Part shown: positions 42,724-52,094 of the stretch, piece after piece
Numbering within the stretch: the first letter of the stretch is position 1
Layout of the letters: each line of letters begins with the position of its first letter
NCBI GenBank assembly: GCA_002314455.1
Contig: DCFZ01000036.1
Location: 18,744 to 82,743 of the forward strand
Reading direction: 5' to 3'
Length of the DNA stretch: 64,000 nucleotides
Source of the DNA: Lentisphaeria bacterium UBA1791
GTDB lineage: Bacteria > Verrucomicrobiota > Lentisphaeria > Victivallales > Victivallaceae
The notes under the pieces: generated by a model
What the model was told of the DNA's origin: nothing
The model's input: the letters and a program-made list of their open reading frames with translations, nothing else
Database searches by the model: none
Translations under genes and position numbers: made by a program

Positions 42724-42752
42724 AATATAATGCAAAATCAACGCATTTACAA
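42724..42752 (-). promoter_or_regulatory. sigma70-type promoter of the DEAD-box helicase gene
   Basis: Minus strand TTGTAA, 17-bp spacer, TATATT, giving a leader of about 35 bases. Confidence 0.6.
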
Positions 42753-42759
42753 GAAATGC

Positions 42760-42788
42760 TTGACTTTGTTTCGCCATTGCCGTATATT
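42760..42788 (+). promoter_or_regulatory. sigma70-type promoter of the glyoxalase-fold gene
   Basis: TTGACT, 17-bp spacer, TATATT, 22 bases before the ATG. The two divergent promoters are back to back, 7 bases apart. Confidence 0.7.
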
Positions 42789-42810
42789 AGAAAAAAAGGA
42801 GAATGCCGCG

Positions 42811-43182
42811 ATGAAATTCCGCATGGTTCACAATAACTTCAACGTCCTCGATCTGGAAAAGAGCCTGAAATTCTACGCCGAAGCCTTTGATATGCACGAA
42901 GTGCGCCGTATCGAACCTGACGACAAGAGCTTCATCATCGTCTACCTTTCCGACGGCAACAGCGCGCATCAGCTGGAACTTACCTGGTTGCGCGACCGCA
43001 ATACGCCCTACGATCTCGGCGAAGATGAATTTCACCTCGCGTTTAAGGTCGACGATTACGCCGCCGCCCACGCGCGCCACGAAAAAATGGGGTGCATCTG
43101 TTACGAAAATCCGGCGATGGGAATCTACTTCTGCGAAGATCCCGACCACTACTGGCTCGAAGTCATCCCCGAAAAGCGGTAA
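42811..43182 (+). CDS. Lactoylglutathione lyase-like (glyoxalase I fold) protein
   Basis: 123 residues of the vicinal oxygen chelate fold. Metal-ligand positions are filled: H7 (RMVHNNFNVLDLEKSLKFY), E in HQLELTW, H in EFHLAFKV and E in HYWLEVIPE. Glyoxalase I turns the methylglyoxal-glutathione hemithioacetal into S-lactoylglutathione; whether this organism uses glutathione is unknown. ATG follows AAAGGAGAATGCCGCG; an earlier ATG gives only a few codons. Convergent with the NtrC-type gene, 6 bases apart. Confidence 0.85.
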   Translation: MKFRMVHNNFNVLDLEKSLKFYAEAFDMHEVRRIEPDDKSFIIVYLSDGNSAHQLELTWLRDRNTPYDLGEDEFHLAFKVDDYAAAHARHEKMGCICYENPAMGIYFCEDPDHYWLEVIPEKR

Positions 43183-43188
43183 CGCGCC

Positions 43189-44523
43189 TTATTTTGTCTT
43201 CTTTTCCGCGAGCCGGCGCAGCAACGTGCGGCGGCTGATGCCGAGTTTTTCGGCGGCGCGGGTGCGGTTGCCGTTGCATTCGGCAAGCGCTTTTTCGATC
43301 AGGGAATCTTCCGTTTCGTGAAGATCAAGCGTCGCAAGCGCCGCTTTGCGGGGCGTGCCCGAAACGACATTTTTGGGGATCGCATCGACATTTAATTGCG
43401 AAGTCGGCGACAATACGACCATCGACTCGACGCAGTTGCGCAATTCACGGATGTTCCCCGGCCACGCGGCATGCGTCAAAAGCTCCATCGCTTCCCGCGT
43501 GAAGTGCGGTTCCGGCTTGCCGTTTTCGCGCGCGAAACAGCTGGCGAAGTAATTCAACAAATCGGGAATCGCATCGGGACGCTCGCGCAACGGCGGCAAC
43601 TCAAGGTTGATGACCGAGAGCCGGTAGTACAGATCTTCGCGGAAACTGCCCGCATCGACCATCGCGCGCAAATTGCGGTTGGTCGCGGCGACGAGCCGGA
43701 AGTCGCTGTGGATCGTTTCAATGCCGCCGACGCGTTCAAAACTGCGCGTTTCCAGCACGCGCAGAAGTTTCACCTGCGTCGCCGCGTCGATCTCGCCGAC
43801 CTCGTCGAGAAAGATCGTGCCGCCGTCCGCGGCTTCAAATTTACCGATCCGCCGCTCAGTTGCGCCGGTAAACGCGCCTTTTTCGTAACCGAAAAGTTCA
43901 CTTTCCAAAATCGTCGCCGTCAAGGCGGCGCAATGAACGGGCACAAACGCCCCTTGGCGGCGGCTTTCGCGGTGAATAAAATTGGCGACGACCTCTTTGC
44001 CGGTGCCGCTTTCGCCCGAAAGCAACACCGAAGCGCGACTTGTCGCCACCGCGCGCGCCGTTTCAAAGACTTTGCTCATCGGATCGTCGGCGCTCGGCGG
44101 CGCGACAAAGTCGGGCAGCGACACTGCCGGCGCACTTTCCGCCATCTTTGCCGGCAATGTTTTCCCCTGCCCGAGCGCGGATTGCACCATCTGATCGAGC
44201 ACGTCGAGCTTGATCGGCTTGGAAACGAAATCGAATGCGCCGAGTTTCACCGCCTTGACCGCATCGCCGATACTGCCGTAGGCGGTGAGTACGATCGCCG
44301 AAGTCCCCGCCGCATTGGCGGCGCCGAGCACCTGCATACCGTCGGCGCCCGGCATGCGCAAGTCGGTCAGCACAAGATCAAAATGCTCCTTTTGCAGCAA
44401 TTCGATCGCCGCAAGTCCATCCGGCGCGGCACAGGTTTCGTAGCGCCGCTTGAAAAAGCGCACCAAAGCCTCGCGGGTGTTGAACTCGTCGTCGACGATG
44501 AGGATTTTCGGCTTGTCACTCAT
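43189..44523 (-). CDS. NtrC-family sigma54-dependent response regulator
   Basis: 444 residues from ATG 44523. Receiver domain 1-120 with D11, D12 and phospho-acceptor D54 (VLTDLRMPG). Central AAA+ domain with GESGTGKE, the sigma54-contact loop GAFTGA, and the DExx box FLDEVGEI. C-terminal Fis-type helix-turn-helix (GNRTRAAEKLGISRRTLLRRL, end). It activates sigma54 promoters after phosphorylation. No histidine kinase is adjacent in this window. Last gene of the lon operon, 4 bases after an unknown gene. Confidence 0.93.
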   Translation of the reverse strand: MSDKPKILIVDDEFNTREALVRFFKRRYETCAAPDGLAAIELLQKEHFDLVLTDLRMPGADGMQVLGAANAAGTSAIVLTAYGSIGDAVKAVKLGAFDFVSKPIKLDVLDQMVQSALGQGKTLPAKMAESAPAVSLPDFVAPPSADDPMSKVFETARAVATSRASVLLSGESGTGKEVVANFIHRESRRQGAFVPVHCAALTATILESELFGYEKGAFTGATERRIGKFEAADGGTIFLDEVGEIDAATQVKLLRVLETRSFERVGGIETIHSDFRLVAATNRNLRAMVDAGSFREDLYYRLSVINLELPPLRERPDAIPDLLNYFASCFARENGKPEPHFTREAMELLTHAAWPGNIRELRNCVESMVVLSPTSQLNVDAIPKNVVSGTPRKAALATLDLHETEDSLIEKALAECNGNRTRAAEKLGISRRTLLRRLAEKKTK

Positions 44524-44527
44524 ATTG

Positions 44528-45007
44528 TTACCGCAATTTCGCCTGCAATTCGCGTTGGAAGTCCTCGACGTCCTCGCGGCCCGGTTGCGGTCCCTGCAAA
44601 TTGTCGATGCCAAGACGCCCCGTTTGATCGACATACCAGTCGGCAGTCGCGCCGTTGGCGAATTTGACCGTGCCGGAAACAAGCGTTCCCGGCTGGACGA
44701 TCTTGCTCACTTCGACGAGGGTCGCACCGCGCGGCGAAGCGCCGGCGTCGCTCTTTTCATCGAGATCGTAAGGCGCCGCCGCAGGAGCTTCCGGTTCGGC
44801 GGGCTTTTCCGCCGGTTTCGGCTCCGGTTTCGGATCGCGCGCTTTCCAGTCGACGTCGAGCGACGACGCCAATATGCGCACATCCATATAGGTCAATTTC
44901 TGATTGAATTTTTCATTGATTTTGTTCTGCAAATCGCTCAATTTCTCGCCGCTGGCAAGCTGTTGCGACATAAAGAGCTTGATCTCGTTTTCCAATGCCT
45001 TATCCAT
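44528..45007 (-). CDS. Conserved-looking protein of unknown function
   Basis: 159 residues. Helical N-terminus (MDKALENEIKLFMSQQLASG, about 1-55), a proline/alanine/glutamate linker (about 58-85: PKPEPKPAEKPAEPEAPAA), then a compact beta-rich part (VSKIVQPGTLVSGTVKFANG, WYVDQTGRLGI). No signal peptide. Tight spacing (6 bases after der, 4 before the NtrC-type gene) shows it is a genuine operon member. I do not recognise a family. Confidence 0.8.
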   Translation of the reverse strand: MDKALENEIKLFMSQQLASGEKLSDLQNKINEKFNQKLTYMDVRILASSLDVDWKARDPKPEPKPAEKPAEPEAPAAAPYDLDEKSDAGASPRGATLVEVSKIVQPGTLVSGTVKFANGATADWYVDQTGRLGIDNLQGPQPGREDVEDFQRELQAKLR

Positions 45008-45013
45008 CGTAAG

Positions 45014-46438
45014 TTACCTCCGTTTCCGGCTTTTTTTCGGAGAATCGTCGTGTTGCCGGATGACGACTTTTTTAGGCCGCGCCTTGAATTCGAGCGCGAC
45101 GGGGATCCCGTTCAAGCCGAACGCACTGCGGATCTGTTTCTGCAAAAAGATCGCATAGTTGTCGGCGACCAGATTAACCCGGTTGACGAAAAGCCGGACT
45201 TTCGGCGGCCGCATCGCGACGACCGAGGCGTAATAGACCTTGAGCGCGGCGTTGCCGATCACCGGCGGCGCATTGCGTTCGATCGCATCGCCGATGACGC
45301 GGTTGAGCACGCCGGTGGTGATCTCGGTGTCAAGTTGCTCCATCACTTCGGCGATGCGACCCGTGAGCCGGTCGAGCATCTGGTGATTTTTCGCGCTGAT
45401 GAATTCCGCCGGAGCATAGCTCAAATTGGGCAGTTCCGAACGCAATTCCAGTTGCATTTCCTTCATCGAAACGCCGGGGCGCAAGTCGATCTTGTTGACG
45501 GCGAGCACACACGCCTTGCCCGCTTTTTCGATCAGACCGGCGATGCGGCGATCCTGCGCCGTGATCGCATCGGCGCCCGCTTCGAGCACCATGACGACGA
45601 GGTCGGCGCGTTCAATCGCGCTCTTGGCGCGCATCACGCTGAAAAGTTCGACGACCGTATCGACTTTTGCCGTTTTACGCAAACCGGCGGTGTCGACGAG
45701 CACGGCGGGGTGATCTTCGCCCTTGTACTTCAAATTGAAATCGACGTCGACCGCATCGCGCGTCGTGCCGGCGACGGGACCGGTCATCAGCCGCTCATCG
45801 CCGATCAGCGCGTTGACGAGCGACGACTTGCCGACGTTGGGGCGACCGACGATCGCGATGCGGAGTTTTGCCGGCTCCTCCTCGCCGCTGTAATTTTTAG
45901 CGGGCAACAACGCCAACGCGTCGTGGAGCAGCGCGTTGATCCCGCCCTTGTGGAGCGAGCACACGGGATAGATTTTATTGAAACCGAGCCGCGTGAATTC
46001 CGCCGCATCGTTTTTCATCTCGTCGCTGTCGCATTTGTTGGCGACAAAGAGCATCGGTTTGCCCGAGACACGCAAACGCTGAGCGACGTCGACGTCGAGC
46101 GGCGTCACGCCCGCCTGCGCATCGGCGACCATAATCAAAAGATCGGCGTTTTCCACGGCGGCGGAAACCTGTTCGGCGATGCCGCTATCCCAAACGTCGA
46201 TGTTGCGCTTGCCTTTCATTTCGCCGAGGCCGCCGGTATCAACCAGCGTGAAGCGACGGTCTTCAAAGCGCCCGGGGGCGGAAACGCGGTCGCGGGTCAC
46301 CCCGCTCATCTCGTGGACGATCGCAAAGCGACGGCCGATGATCGCGTTGAAAAGCGACGATTTGCCGACGTTGGGGCGACCGACGATCGCGATGACCGGG
46401 CACCGTTTTTTCTGGGGAATGTTTTCGATTTCGCTCAT
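45014..46438 (-). CDS. der: GTPase Der (EngA)
   Basis: 474 residues with two tandem GTPase domains, each with GRPNVGKSSLxNA (near residues 19 and 203), DTAG/DTGG switch II motifs and NKCD/NKID motifs, then the KH-like C-terminal domain (about 375-474) with LNRVIGDAIERN. Needed for maturation of the 50S subunit. The lysine/arginine-rich tail is common. Follows pyrF by 9 bases. Confidence 0.97.
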   Translation of the reverse strand: MSEIENIPQKKRCPVIAIVGRPNVGKSSLFNAIIGRRFAIVHEMSGVTRDRVSAPGRFEDRRFTLVDTGGLGEMKGKRNIDVWDSGIAEQVSAAVENADLLIMVADAQAGVTPLDVDVAQRLRVSGKPMLFVANKCDSDEMKNDAAEFTRLGFNKIYPVCSLHKGGINALLHDALALLPAKNYSGEEEPAKLRIAIVGRPNVGKSSLVNALIGDERLMTGPVAGTTRDAVDVDFNLKYKGEDHPAVLVDTAGLRKTAKVDTVVELFSVMRAKSAIERADLVVMVLEAGADAITAQDRRIAGLIEKAGKACVLAVNKIDLRPGVSMKEMQLELRSELPNLSYAPAEFISAKNHQMLDRLTGRIAEVMEQLDTEITTGVLNRVIGDAIERNAPPVIGNAALKVYYASVVAMRPPKVRLFVNRVNLVADNYAIFLQKQIRSAFGLNGIPVALEFKARPKKVVIRQHDDSPKKSRKRR

Positions 46439-46447
46439 AGATGAAAC

Positions 46448-47239
46448 TCAGCAATATTGGTTGATTTCGTCGCGGAGCTTTTGCGCCGCTTCACGCGGGT
46501 CGGCGGCGTAGATGATGCCGCGCGAGGAATTGATCATCAGCATCGCGCCGTTGACCGCACCGTGCGTCACCACCGCCTTGACGTCGCCGCCCTGCGCGCC
46601 GACGCCGGGGACGAGGAAAGGCAGTTCCGGGCAAAGTCCGCGCAAAATGCGCAACTCTTCCGGATAAGTCGCGCCGACGACGAGCGCGGCGTTGCCGTTG
46701 TAATTCCACTGGTCGCGCACGAGTTTGGCGACGTGCTGGTAAAGCGGCATACCGTCGCAAACGAGGTTCTGCAGATCGCCCGAATGAGGATTCGAGGTGC
46801 GGCAGAGAATAATGACGCCTTTGTCGGCGTGATCGAGAAAGGGTTTCACCGCGTCGAAGCCCATATAGGCGTTGACGGTGACGGCGTCCGCCTGATAACG
46901 CTCAAAAGCCTCCTTGGCGTACTGCTCGGCGGTGGAGCCGATGTCGCCGCGCTTGACGTCGAGGATAACGGGGACGCCCGGCGCATTCTCGTGGATGTAT
47001 TCGATCGTCATTTGCAATTCATCGTCGCGGTTGGCGCCGGCGTAGTACGCCGCCTGCGGCTTGTAGCACGAAACGAGGTCGCGCGTCGCATCGACGATGC
47101 GTTTGTTGAATTCAAAAAAGGATTTTTCCTTTTGCTGAAATTCCGCCGGAAGTTTCGCAAACGCGGGGTCGAGACCGACGCAGAGCATCGAATGATTCTT
47201 TTTTGCCGAAGCGGCAAGCATTTCCATAAACGTAGCCAT
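46448..47239 (-). CDS. pyrF: Orotidine 5'-phosphate decarboxylase (type 2)
   Basis: 263 residues, typical of the longer PyrF subfamily. Converts OMP to UMP in pyrimidine synthesis. The catalytic Lys/Asp cluster is DVKRGDIGSTAEQYA; phosphate-binding loop near SSRGIIYAA. Landmarks LCVGLDPAF at the start and ATYPEELRILR. One base after the LolA-like gene. Confidence 0.95.
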   Translation of the reverse strand: MATFMEMLAASAKKNHSMLCVGLDPAFAKLPAEFQQKEKSFFEFNKRIVDATRDLVSCYKPQAAYYAGANRDDELQMTIEYIHENAPGVPVILDVKRGDIGSTAEQYAKEAFERYQADAVTVNAYMGFDAVKPFLDHADKGVIILCRTSNPHSGDLQNLVCDGMPLYQHVAKLVRDQWNYNGNAALVVGATYPEELRILRGLCPELPFLVPGVGAQGGDVKAVVTHGAVNGAMLMINSSRGIIYAADPREAAQKLRDEINQYC

Positions 47240-47240
47240 T

Positions 47241-47969
47241 TTATTTTCCTTTCTGCGCCGGATCTGCCGGCAGTGAACGTATGACTTTCGATGGCGGCGC
47301 CGCGTCGAGCAAACCGACGTCCGCCTTGCGGAAGTTGATCCGCGTACGCCAGCCGGGACCTTCGATCAACAGCTGTTCGGCGTAGTAGAGATCATTTTTC
47401 TTGGTGAAACCGGAAACCTCGAGCAACCGGTAATAATTCGTTTCGCCGCGATGAAAGAACTCCGCCTGCAACGGGAATGCGTATTCCTTGGAAAAGGCGA
47501 CCTGAACCGTATCGCCGGGATGATCCGGCACCGAAAAGCGCACGACGCGGCAGGGCACCATGCCGCCGACAAGCGTTTCTTCCAATTCCGCTTCCACGGG
47601 GAAAAAGATGAACCCGAGCGTCAGATCGGAAACCTGAAGTCCGACCCGGTCAAAAAGCGCCGTCGTGCCTCCCTGCGGGATCACCGTCGAAACGCCGGTC
47701 GTATGCGACTGCCCGACAAGACACGCTTCCTTCTGATCGAGCATCACCTGACCGCTCGACTTGTCAGGACGGATCATCACGCCGAAATAAATCGGCATTT
47801 CCAGCGATTTTTCGCCGCGGCGGCGGTGCAACAACGTGCCCTCAAGCATTGCGTAGGTGCTCTGGGTGTTGCCGTGCCGCGCCCGCTCGAGAAACGCAGA
47901 AAGCGATTCACTTTCCGCCCACGCCGGAGCGATCACGCAAAACAAAAGCAACAGCAAAAGCTTTTTCAT
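47241..47969 (-). CDS. Periplasmic LolA-like protein
   Basis: 242 residues with a signal peptide ([18 protein letters not shown], cleavage near 18). The mature part alternates beta-strands (YAMLEGTLLHRRRG, YFGVMIRP, VMLDQKEACLVGQ, LLEVSGFTKKNDLYYAEQLLIEGPG) in the open-barrel pattern of LolA/LolB lipoprotein carriers. Overlaps the lon stop by 4 bases (ATGA). May ferry lipoproteins or another lipid in the periplasm; the assignment rests on fold pattern only. Confidence 0.55.
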   Translation of the reverse strand: MKKLLLLLLFCVIAPAWAESESLSAFLERARHGNTQSTYAMLEGTLLHRRRGEKSLEMPIYFGVMIRPDKSSGQVMLDQKEACLVGQSHTTGVSTVIPQGGTTALFDRVGLQVSDLTLGFIFFPVEAELEETLVGGMVPCRVVRFSVPDHPGDTVQVAFSKEYAFPLQAEFFHRGETNYYRLLEVSGFTKKNDLYYAEQLLIEGPGWRTRINFRKADVGLLDAAPPSKVIRSLPADPAQKGK

Positions 47970-50401
47970 TTTTTCTTTCCCTTTTTAGCTCCGTTTTGAG
48001 AAAAGACAAGCTTCAGCGCATCGCGGTAATCGGCGGCGAAGTGGAATTTCAACTTGGCGCGCACTTCTTCGGGGAGTTCCTCGTAATCCTTGCGATTTTC
48101 CTCAGGCATAATGATCTCGGTGATTCCCGAGCGGAGCGCGGCGACCATCTTTTCGCGGATGCCGCCGACGGCGGTCACTTTGCCGTGCAGCGTGATCTCG
48201 CCGGTCATCGCGAAATTCGGTTTGATCGGAAGTTCGCGCACCAGCGACAGAATCGCCATCGTCATCGTGATGCCGGCGGAGGGACCATCTTTCGGCGTCG
48301 CGCCATCGGGCACGTGCAAATGGAAATCGTTCTCAAAGAAATATTGCGGCTCGATGCCGAAATCAGGCGCGATGCTCCGAACGACGGAAAAGGCGGTTTC
48401 CGCCGATTCCTGCATCACCTTGCCGAGACTGCCGGTCAATTTCAGATTGCCCTTGCCGCCGGGGATCGCGGTGACTTCGATCGGCAAAATCACGCCGCCC
48501 GCGCCAGTCCACGCAAGACCGACCGCCCTGCCCGGTTCACGGAAATTTTCCGCCTTATCAAGCAGAAATTTACGGGCGCCGAGCAGTTCGTTCACCAGCG
48601 ATTTATCGACTTTTACGACGCTCTCGCGCGTCAATTCGCCGTCGACGATGCGGCAGGCGATGCGGCGGCAAACCTGCGCGATGGCGCGCTCGAGATTGCG
48701 TACGCCCGCTTCCAGCGTATAATAGTTGATCACTTCGTCGATCGCCGACAGCAGAAAGTGCACGCGCTTGAAATCAAGACCGCACGCTTCGATCTGGCGC
48801 GGCACGAGGTACTGGCGGGCGATTTCGCGCTTTTCGAGCACGGTGTATCCGGGCAGTCGGATGATCTCCATGCGGTCGCGCAACGGCGCGGGAATATCCT
48901 CCTCGACGTTGGCAGTCGCGATGAAAAAGATCTTGGAAAGGTCGTAATCCAATTCCAGATAATTGTCGTTAAAGGCGCTGTTCTGCGCCGGATCGAGCAC
49001 TTCAAGCAGCGCAGAAGCGGGATCGCCGCGGAAATCGTGCGCCAATTTGTCGATCTCGTCAAGCATGAAAACGGGGTTGTTACTCCCCGCTCGCTTGAGG
49101 TTCTGCAGGATCCGCCCCGGCATCGCGCCGACGTAGGTGCGGCGGTGGCCGCGGATCTCCGCCTCGTCGCGCACGCCGCCGAGCGACATGCGGATGAATT
49201 TGCGGTTCATCGCGCGGGCGATCGACTTGCCGAGCGACGTCTTGCCGACGCCCGGCGGTCCGATCAGGCAAAGGATCGGCGCCTTTTTGTCAGGATCCTC
49301 GCGGCGCAACTGCAACACAGCGAGATATTCGAGGATGCGCTTTTTGACGTCCTCAAGTCCGTAGTGGTCTTCGTCGAGCACGAGCCGAGCCGAACGGCAG
49401 TCGAGACAATCCTCGGTACTCACGCGCCACGGCAAATCCAGCACCCAAGAGATGTAGGTATAGCTGATGTGGTATTCCGGCGAGGAAGTCGGCAGCAATC
49501 CGAGGCGGGAAAGTTCTTTTTCAACCACCTTTTTCGCGGCGTCGGGCAGATCGGTCGCATTGAGGCGCTTTTCGATCTCGACGATGTCGGGATTGCGGGT
49601 TTCCTCGCCGAGTTCCTGCTGGATCGAGCGCAACTGCTCGCGCAAATAGAAGTCCCGCTGCGATTCGCTGACGGCGTCGTGGACTTCGTTTTGGATCTTG
49701 ATGCCGAGCCGGGTCGTCTCGATCTCGCGCGTCAGCAAAATGTTGAGCAATTCCAGACGGCGGCGCACCGAAGCGGTCAGCAAGAGCAAAAACTTTTCCG
49801 CCAGACGGAAATTGAGTTCATCGGCGATCTGGTCGGCGACGCGCCCCGCTTCTGCGGAATTGAGGATTGCCAACTGCAATTCGTCGGCGACGCCGCCCGT
49901 CAGACCGACGAGCGTCTGAAAGAGCATCTGCACGCTTTTGAGCCGCCCCGCCGATTCTTTTTCATCCTCATCGAGCGGTTCATCCACAAAATTGTAGTGG
50001 ATCTGCAACACGCCTTTGGGGTCGCGGAACATCGTATCGAAACTGATTCGGCGCACGCCCCGCAAGACGACGCGGGTGGAGCCGTCCGGAAATTCCATTT
50101 TTTTGACGATGCGCGCCAAAACGCCGGTTGCGGTATGCGCGTGCCCGTCAAATTCAAAAACGCGGAATTCATACCGGTCGGGCACCGATTCCAGTTGCGC
50201 GCGCGGCGGCAGTTCGGGAAAGATCGCGAGCAAACGATCGCTGCTCAACGCATTTTCCAGCGCCGTCATCGCTTCTCCGCCCTCGATGGTGACCGGCGTC
50301 AAGGCGTGCGGAAAGATGATCGGGTCACTCAAATCAAAATAAACCGCGCTGCCTCCGTTAGCAGGAAGCTTGCCGACGGTAAAAGAAGCTGAATCAGCCA
50401 T
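47966..50401 (-). CDS. lon: ATP-dependent protease La (Lon)
   Basis: 811 residues, normal LonA length. N-terminal substrate domain (1-200), coiled coil, AAA+ domain with [13 protein letters not shown] (about 360) and Walker B FMLDEIDK, then the C-terminal protease domain with catalytic dyad S708 (DGPSAGIT) and K751, spaced 43 as in E. coli Lon. Degrades misfolded and regulatory proteins. Promoter with TTGTTT/TATATT upstream and first gene of a six-gene operon. Confidence 0.97.
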   Translation of the reverse strand: MADSASFTVGKLPANGGSAVYFDLSDPIIFPHALTPVTIEGGEAMTALENALSSDRLLAIFPELPPRAQLESVPDRYEFRVFEFDGHAHTATGVLARIVKKMEFPDGSTRVVLRGVRRISFDTMFRDPKGVLQIHYNFVDEPLDEDEKESAGRLKSVQMLFQTLVGLTGGVADELQLAILNSAEAGRVADQIADELNFRLAEKFLLLLTASVRRRLELLNILLTREIETTRLGIKIQNEVHDAVSESQRDFYLREQLRSIQQELGEETRNPDIVEIEKRLNATDLPDAAKKVVEKELSRLGLLPTSSPEYHISYTYISWVLDLPWRVSTEDCLDCRSARLVLDEDHYGLEDVKKRILEYLAVLQLRREDPDKKAPILCLIGPPGVGKTSLGKSIARAMNRKFIRMSLGGVRDEAEIRGHRRTYVGAMPGRILQNLKRAGSNNPVFMLDEIDKLAHDFRGDPASALLEVLDPAQNSAFNDNYLELDYDLSKIFFIATANVEEDIPAPLRDRMEIIRLPGYTVLEKREIARQYLVPRQIEACGLDFKRVHFLLSAIDEVINYYTLEAGVRNLERAIAQVCRRIACRIVDGELTRESVVKVDKSLVNELLGARKFLLDKAENFREPGRAVGLAWTGAGGVILPIEVTAIPGGKGNLKLTGSLGKVMQESAETAFSVVRSIAPDFGIEPQYFFENDFHLHVPDGATPKDGPSAGITMTMAILSLVRELPIKPNFAMTGEITLHGKVTAVGGIREKMVAALRSGITEIIMPEENRKDYEELPEEVRAKLKFHFAADYRDALKLVFSQNGAKKGKKK

Positions 50402-50445
50402 AAAAAAACCTTTTCTTTATTGAATGGTACATCCTAGTCGTATAT

Positions 50446-50474
50446 AATATAATCCTTTCGCGCGCGAAAAACAA
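50446..50474 (-). promoter_or_regulatory. sigma70-type promoter of the lon operon
   Basis: Minus strand TTGTTT, 17-bp spacer, TATATT, about 45 bases upstream of lon. No CIRCE-type heat-shock repeat was seen. Confidence 0.55.
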
Positions 50475-50530
50475 TCCCTGTTTTGATTCTTGATCGGGGA
50501 AAGCTTAAAGAGAGACCCAAGAAGTGCTTT

Positions 50531-51292
50531 TTACGCGGCTTCCAGCACGCGTTGCGCCACGAGAACGAAAAGAAATCCCGCGATCATCGCAAACGTCGCA
50601 CTCTTTTCGTAGCCGTGAGCGTGGGTCTCGGGGATCATTTCATCGCTGATGACGTAGAGCATCGCACCGCCGGCGAGCGCAAGAATCAAAGGCAGAATGC
50701 CGGATGCGACGGAAACGAGAAAATATCCCGTCACCATGCTGACAATGCTGATGACGCCGATTCCGCCGGCAATGCCGAGCGTCCGGCGCGCCGAAACGCC
50801 GATGGCGAGCAACGGCGCCGCGATGACCATCGCTTCCGGGACGTTCTGCAAGGCAAGACTTCCTGTCACGGTGAGAATATCGCCCGCGTTGCCGGTACCG
50901 AAGCTCACGCCCGCCGCTACCCCTTCCGGAAGTTTGTGCAATGCGATCGCGGCGACAAAAAGCAAGATCTTGCCGTCGCCGGCGTTGTGCGCGTGACTTT
51001 CCTGATCGAGCCCCGCGAGGCGGTGCAGGTGCGGCGTAATCCTGTCGAGCAAACTGACAAGAAACGCACCGAGAAAGACGCCGCCAATCGTCATCGGCAA
51101 AGCCGTGTGCAAACTTCCGGTCGTGCTTGCAGGCAGGATCAGTCCGAAGATCGCCGCCCCGAGCATAATGCCGGAAGCCGTCCCCAAAACCGCATCGTTG
51201 GTGCGGTGCGGCACATTGCGAAAGCAAAGTCCCGCCGCCGTACCGATTACCGTCGACAAGCCCATCCCGAGCGCAGTCCAAATCAACAGCAT
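50531..51292 (-). CDS. ZIP-family divalent metal transporter
   Basis: 253 residues, eight membrane helices. Helix 4 has ALHKLPEGVAAGVSFG and helix 5 has LQNVPEAMVIAAPLLAIG, the paired H/E metal sites of ZIP proteins; a histidine-rich loop (HLHRLAGLDQESHAH) precedes helix 4. Likely imports zinc or another divalent ion. Own promoter; no metal-regulator box identified. Confidence 0.85.
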   Translation of the reverse strand: MLLIWTALGMGLSTVIGTAAGLCFRNVPHRTNDAVLGTASGIMLGAAIFGLILPASTTGSLHTALPMTIGGVFLGAFLVSLLDRITPHLHRLAGLDQESHAHNAGDGKILLFVAAIALHKLPEGVAAGVSFGTGNAGDILTVTGSLALQNVPEAMVIAAPLLAIGVSARRTLGIAGGIGVISIVSMVTGYFLVSVASGILPLILALAGGAMLYVISDEMIPETHAHGYEKSATFAMIAGFLFVLVAQRVLEAA

Positions 51293-51322
51293 AAATCAAC
51301 CTCGCGTATGTGAATTGCATAA

Positions 51323-51351
51323 ACTATAACGCAACGCCGGCAAAAATTCAA
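51323..51351 (-). promoter_or_regulatory. sigma70-type promoter of the ZIP transporter gene
   Basis: Minus strand TTGAAT, 17-bp spacer, TATAGT, 30 bases upstream of the ATG. Confidence 0.6.
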
Positions 51352-51407
51352 ACGGGGAATCGAATTAAGAACCGTTTTTCCGACTGGATTTTTCCGCCGT
51401 TTTGGTG

Positions 51408-51413
51408 TATATT
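51408..51413 (+). promoter_or_regulatory. -10 box just upstream of the YczE-like start (possible leaderless mRNA)
   Basis: TATATT ends only 9 bases before the ATG at 51423. A transcript from it would begin at or next to the start codon. The matching -35 (TGGATT) is weak. No Shine-Dalgarno is visible. Confidence 0.35.
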
Positions 51414-51422
51414 TTATCCATT

Positions 51423-52094
51423 ATGAAATCGATTATCTGCTTCAGCGAAAGGGCGCGCTGGATCGTCCTCTTGATCGGGATCGTCTTGAGCGGTTTCGGC
51501 ATCGCCGTTACCACCAGCGCCGGATTGGGCACGACGCCGGTGTCGAGTCTGCCCTACGTACTCTCGATGTGTACACCGCTCACGATCGGGATGTGGATAT
51601 TTTTGTTCAATCTGCTCTACGTCGCGCTCCAAAAGGCGATGCTCGGCAAGAACTTCGCGTTGCGGCAGTTTCTTCAGATTCCGCCGCTGTTGCTTTTCGG
51701 CCCCATCATCGACGTCGGGATGTTTTTGATGAAACCTTTTGCCGGAGTGCATTACTCGATGAAACTCGTTATGCTTTTCGCCGGCTCGCTTCTCGTCGCT
51801 TTCGGCATCGGAATCCAGCTGATCGCCGAATTGCCCTGTCTGCCGGCAGATTCGATCATCCACGTCTTTTCGACCAAATACAAGACCCATTTCGGCGTAA
51901 CCAAGGGGAGCTTTGACCTCGCCTTGAGCGCGGCGGCAATCATCCTTTCGCTTCTTTGCTTTCACGAAGTGCGCGGCGTGCGCGAAGGCACGATCATCAG
52001 CGCACTGCTCGTCGGATTTCTGATCTCTCACATCCTGCCCCGCTTGCGGAGTGCGCGCGCCGCGTGTCCGCTGCCCACAAAGGAGGCAAAATGA
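51423..52094 (+). CDS. YczE/YitT-like integral membrane protein
   Basis: 223 residues with five to six membrane helices. GIAVTTSAGLGTTPVSSLPYVLS near residues 23-45 and the following helices match the YczE/YyaS family of bacterial membrane proteins of unknown function. ATG at 51423 is preferred over an in-frame TTG 21 bases upstream. Its last bases overlap the YgiQ start by 4 (ATGA), so the two are coupled. Confidence 0.7.
   Translation: MKSIICFSERARWIVLLIGIVLSGFGIAVTTSAGLGTTPVSSLPYVLSMCTPLTIGMWIFLFNLLYVALQKAMLGKNFALRQFLQIPPLLLFGPIIDVGMFLMKPFAGVHYSMKLVMLFAGSLLVAFGIGIQLIAELPCLPADSIIHVFSTKYKTHFGVTKGSFDLALSAAAIILSLLCFHEVRGVREGTIISALLVGFLISHILPRLRSARAACPLPTKEAK

Noticed and set aside
47849..50392. 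847-codon open frame antisense to lon
   Set aside because: Same explanation; Lon dyad and AAA+ motifs are on the minus strand.
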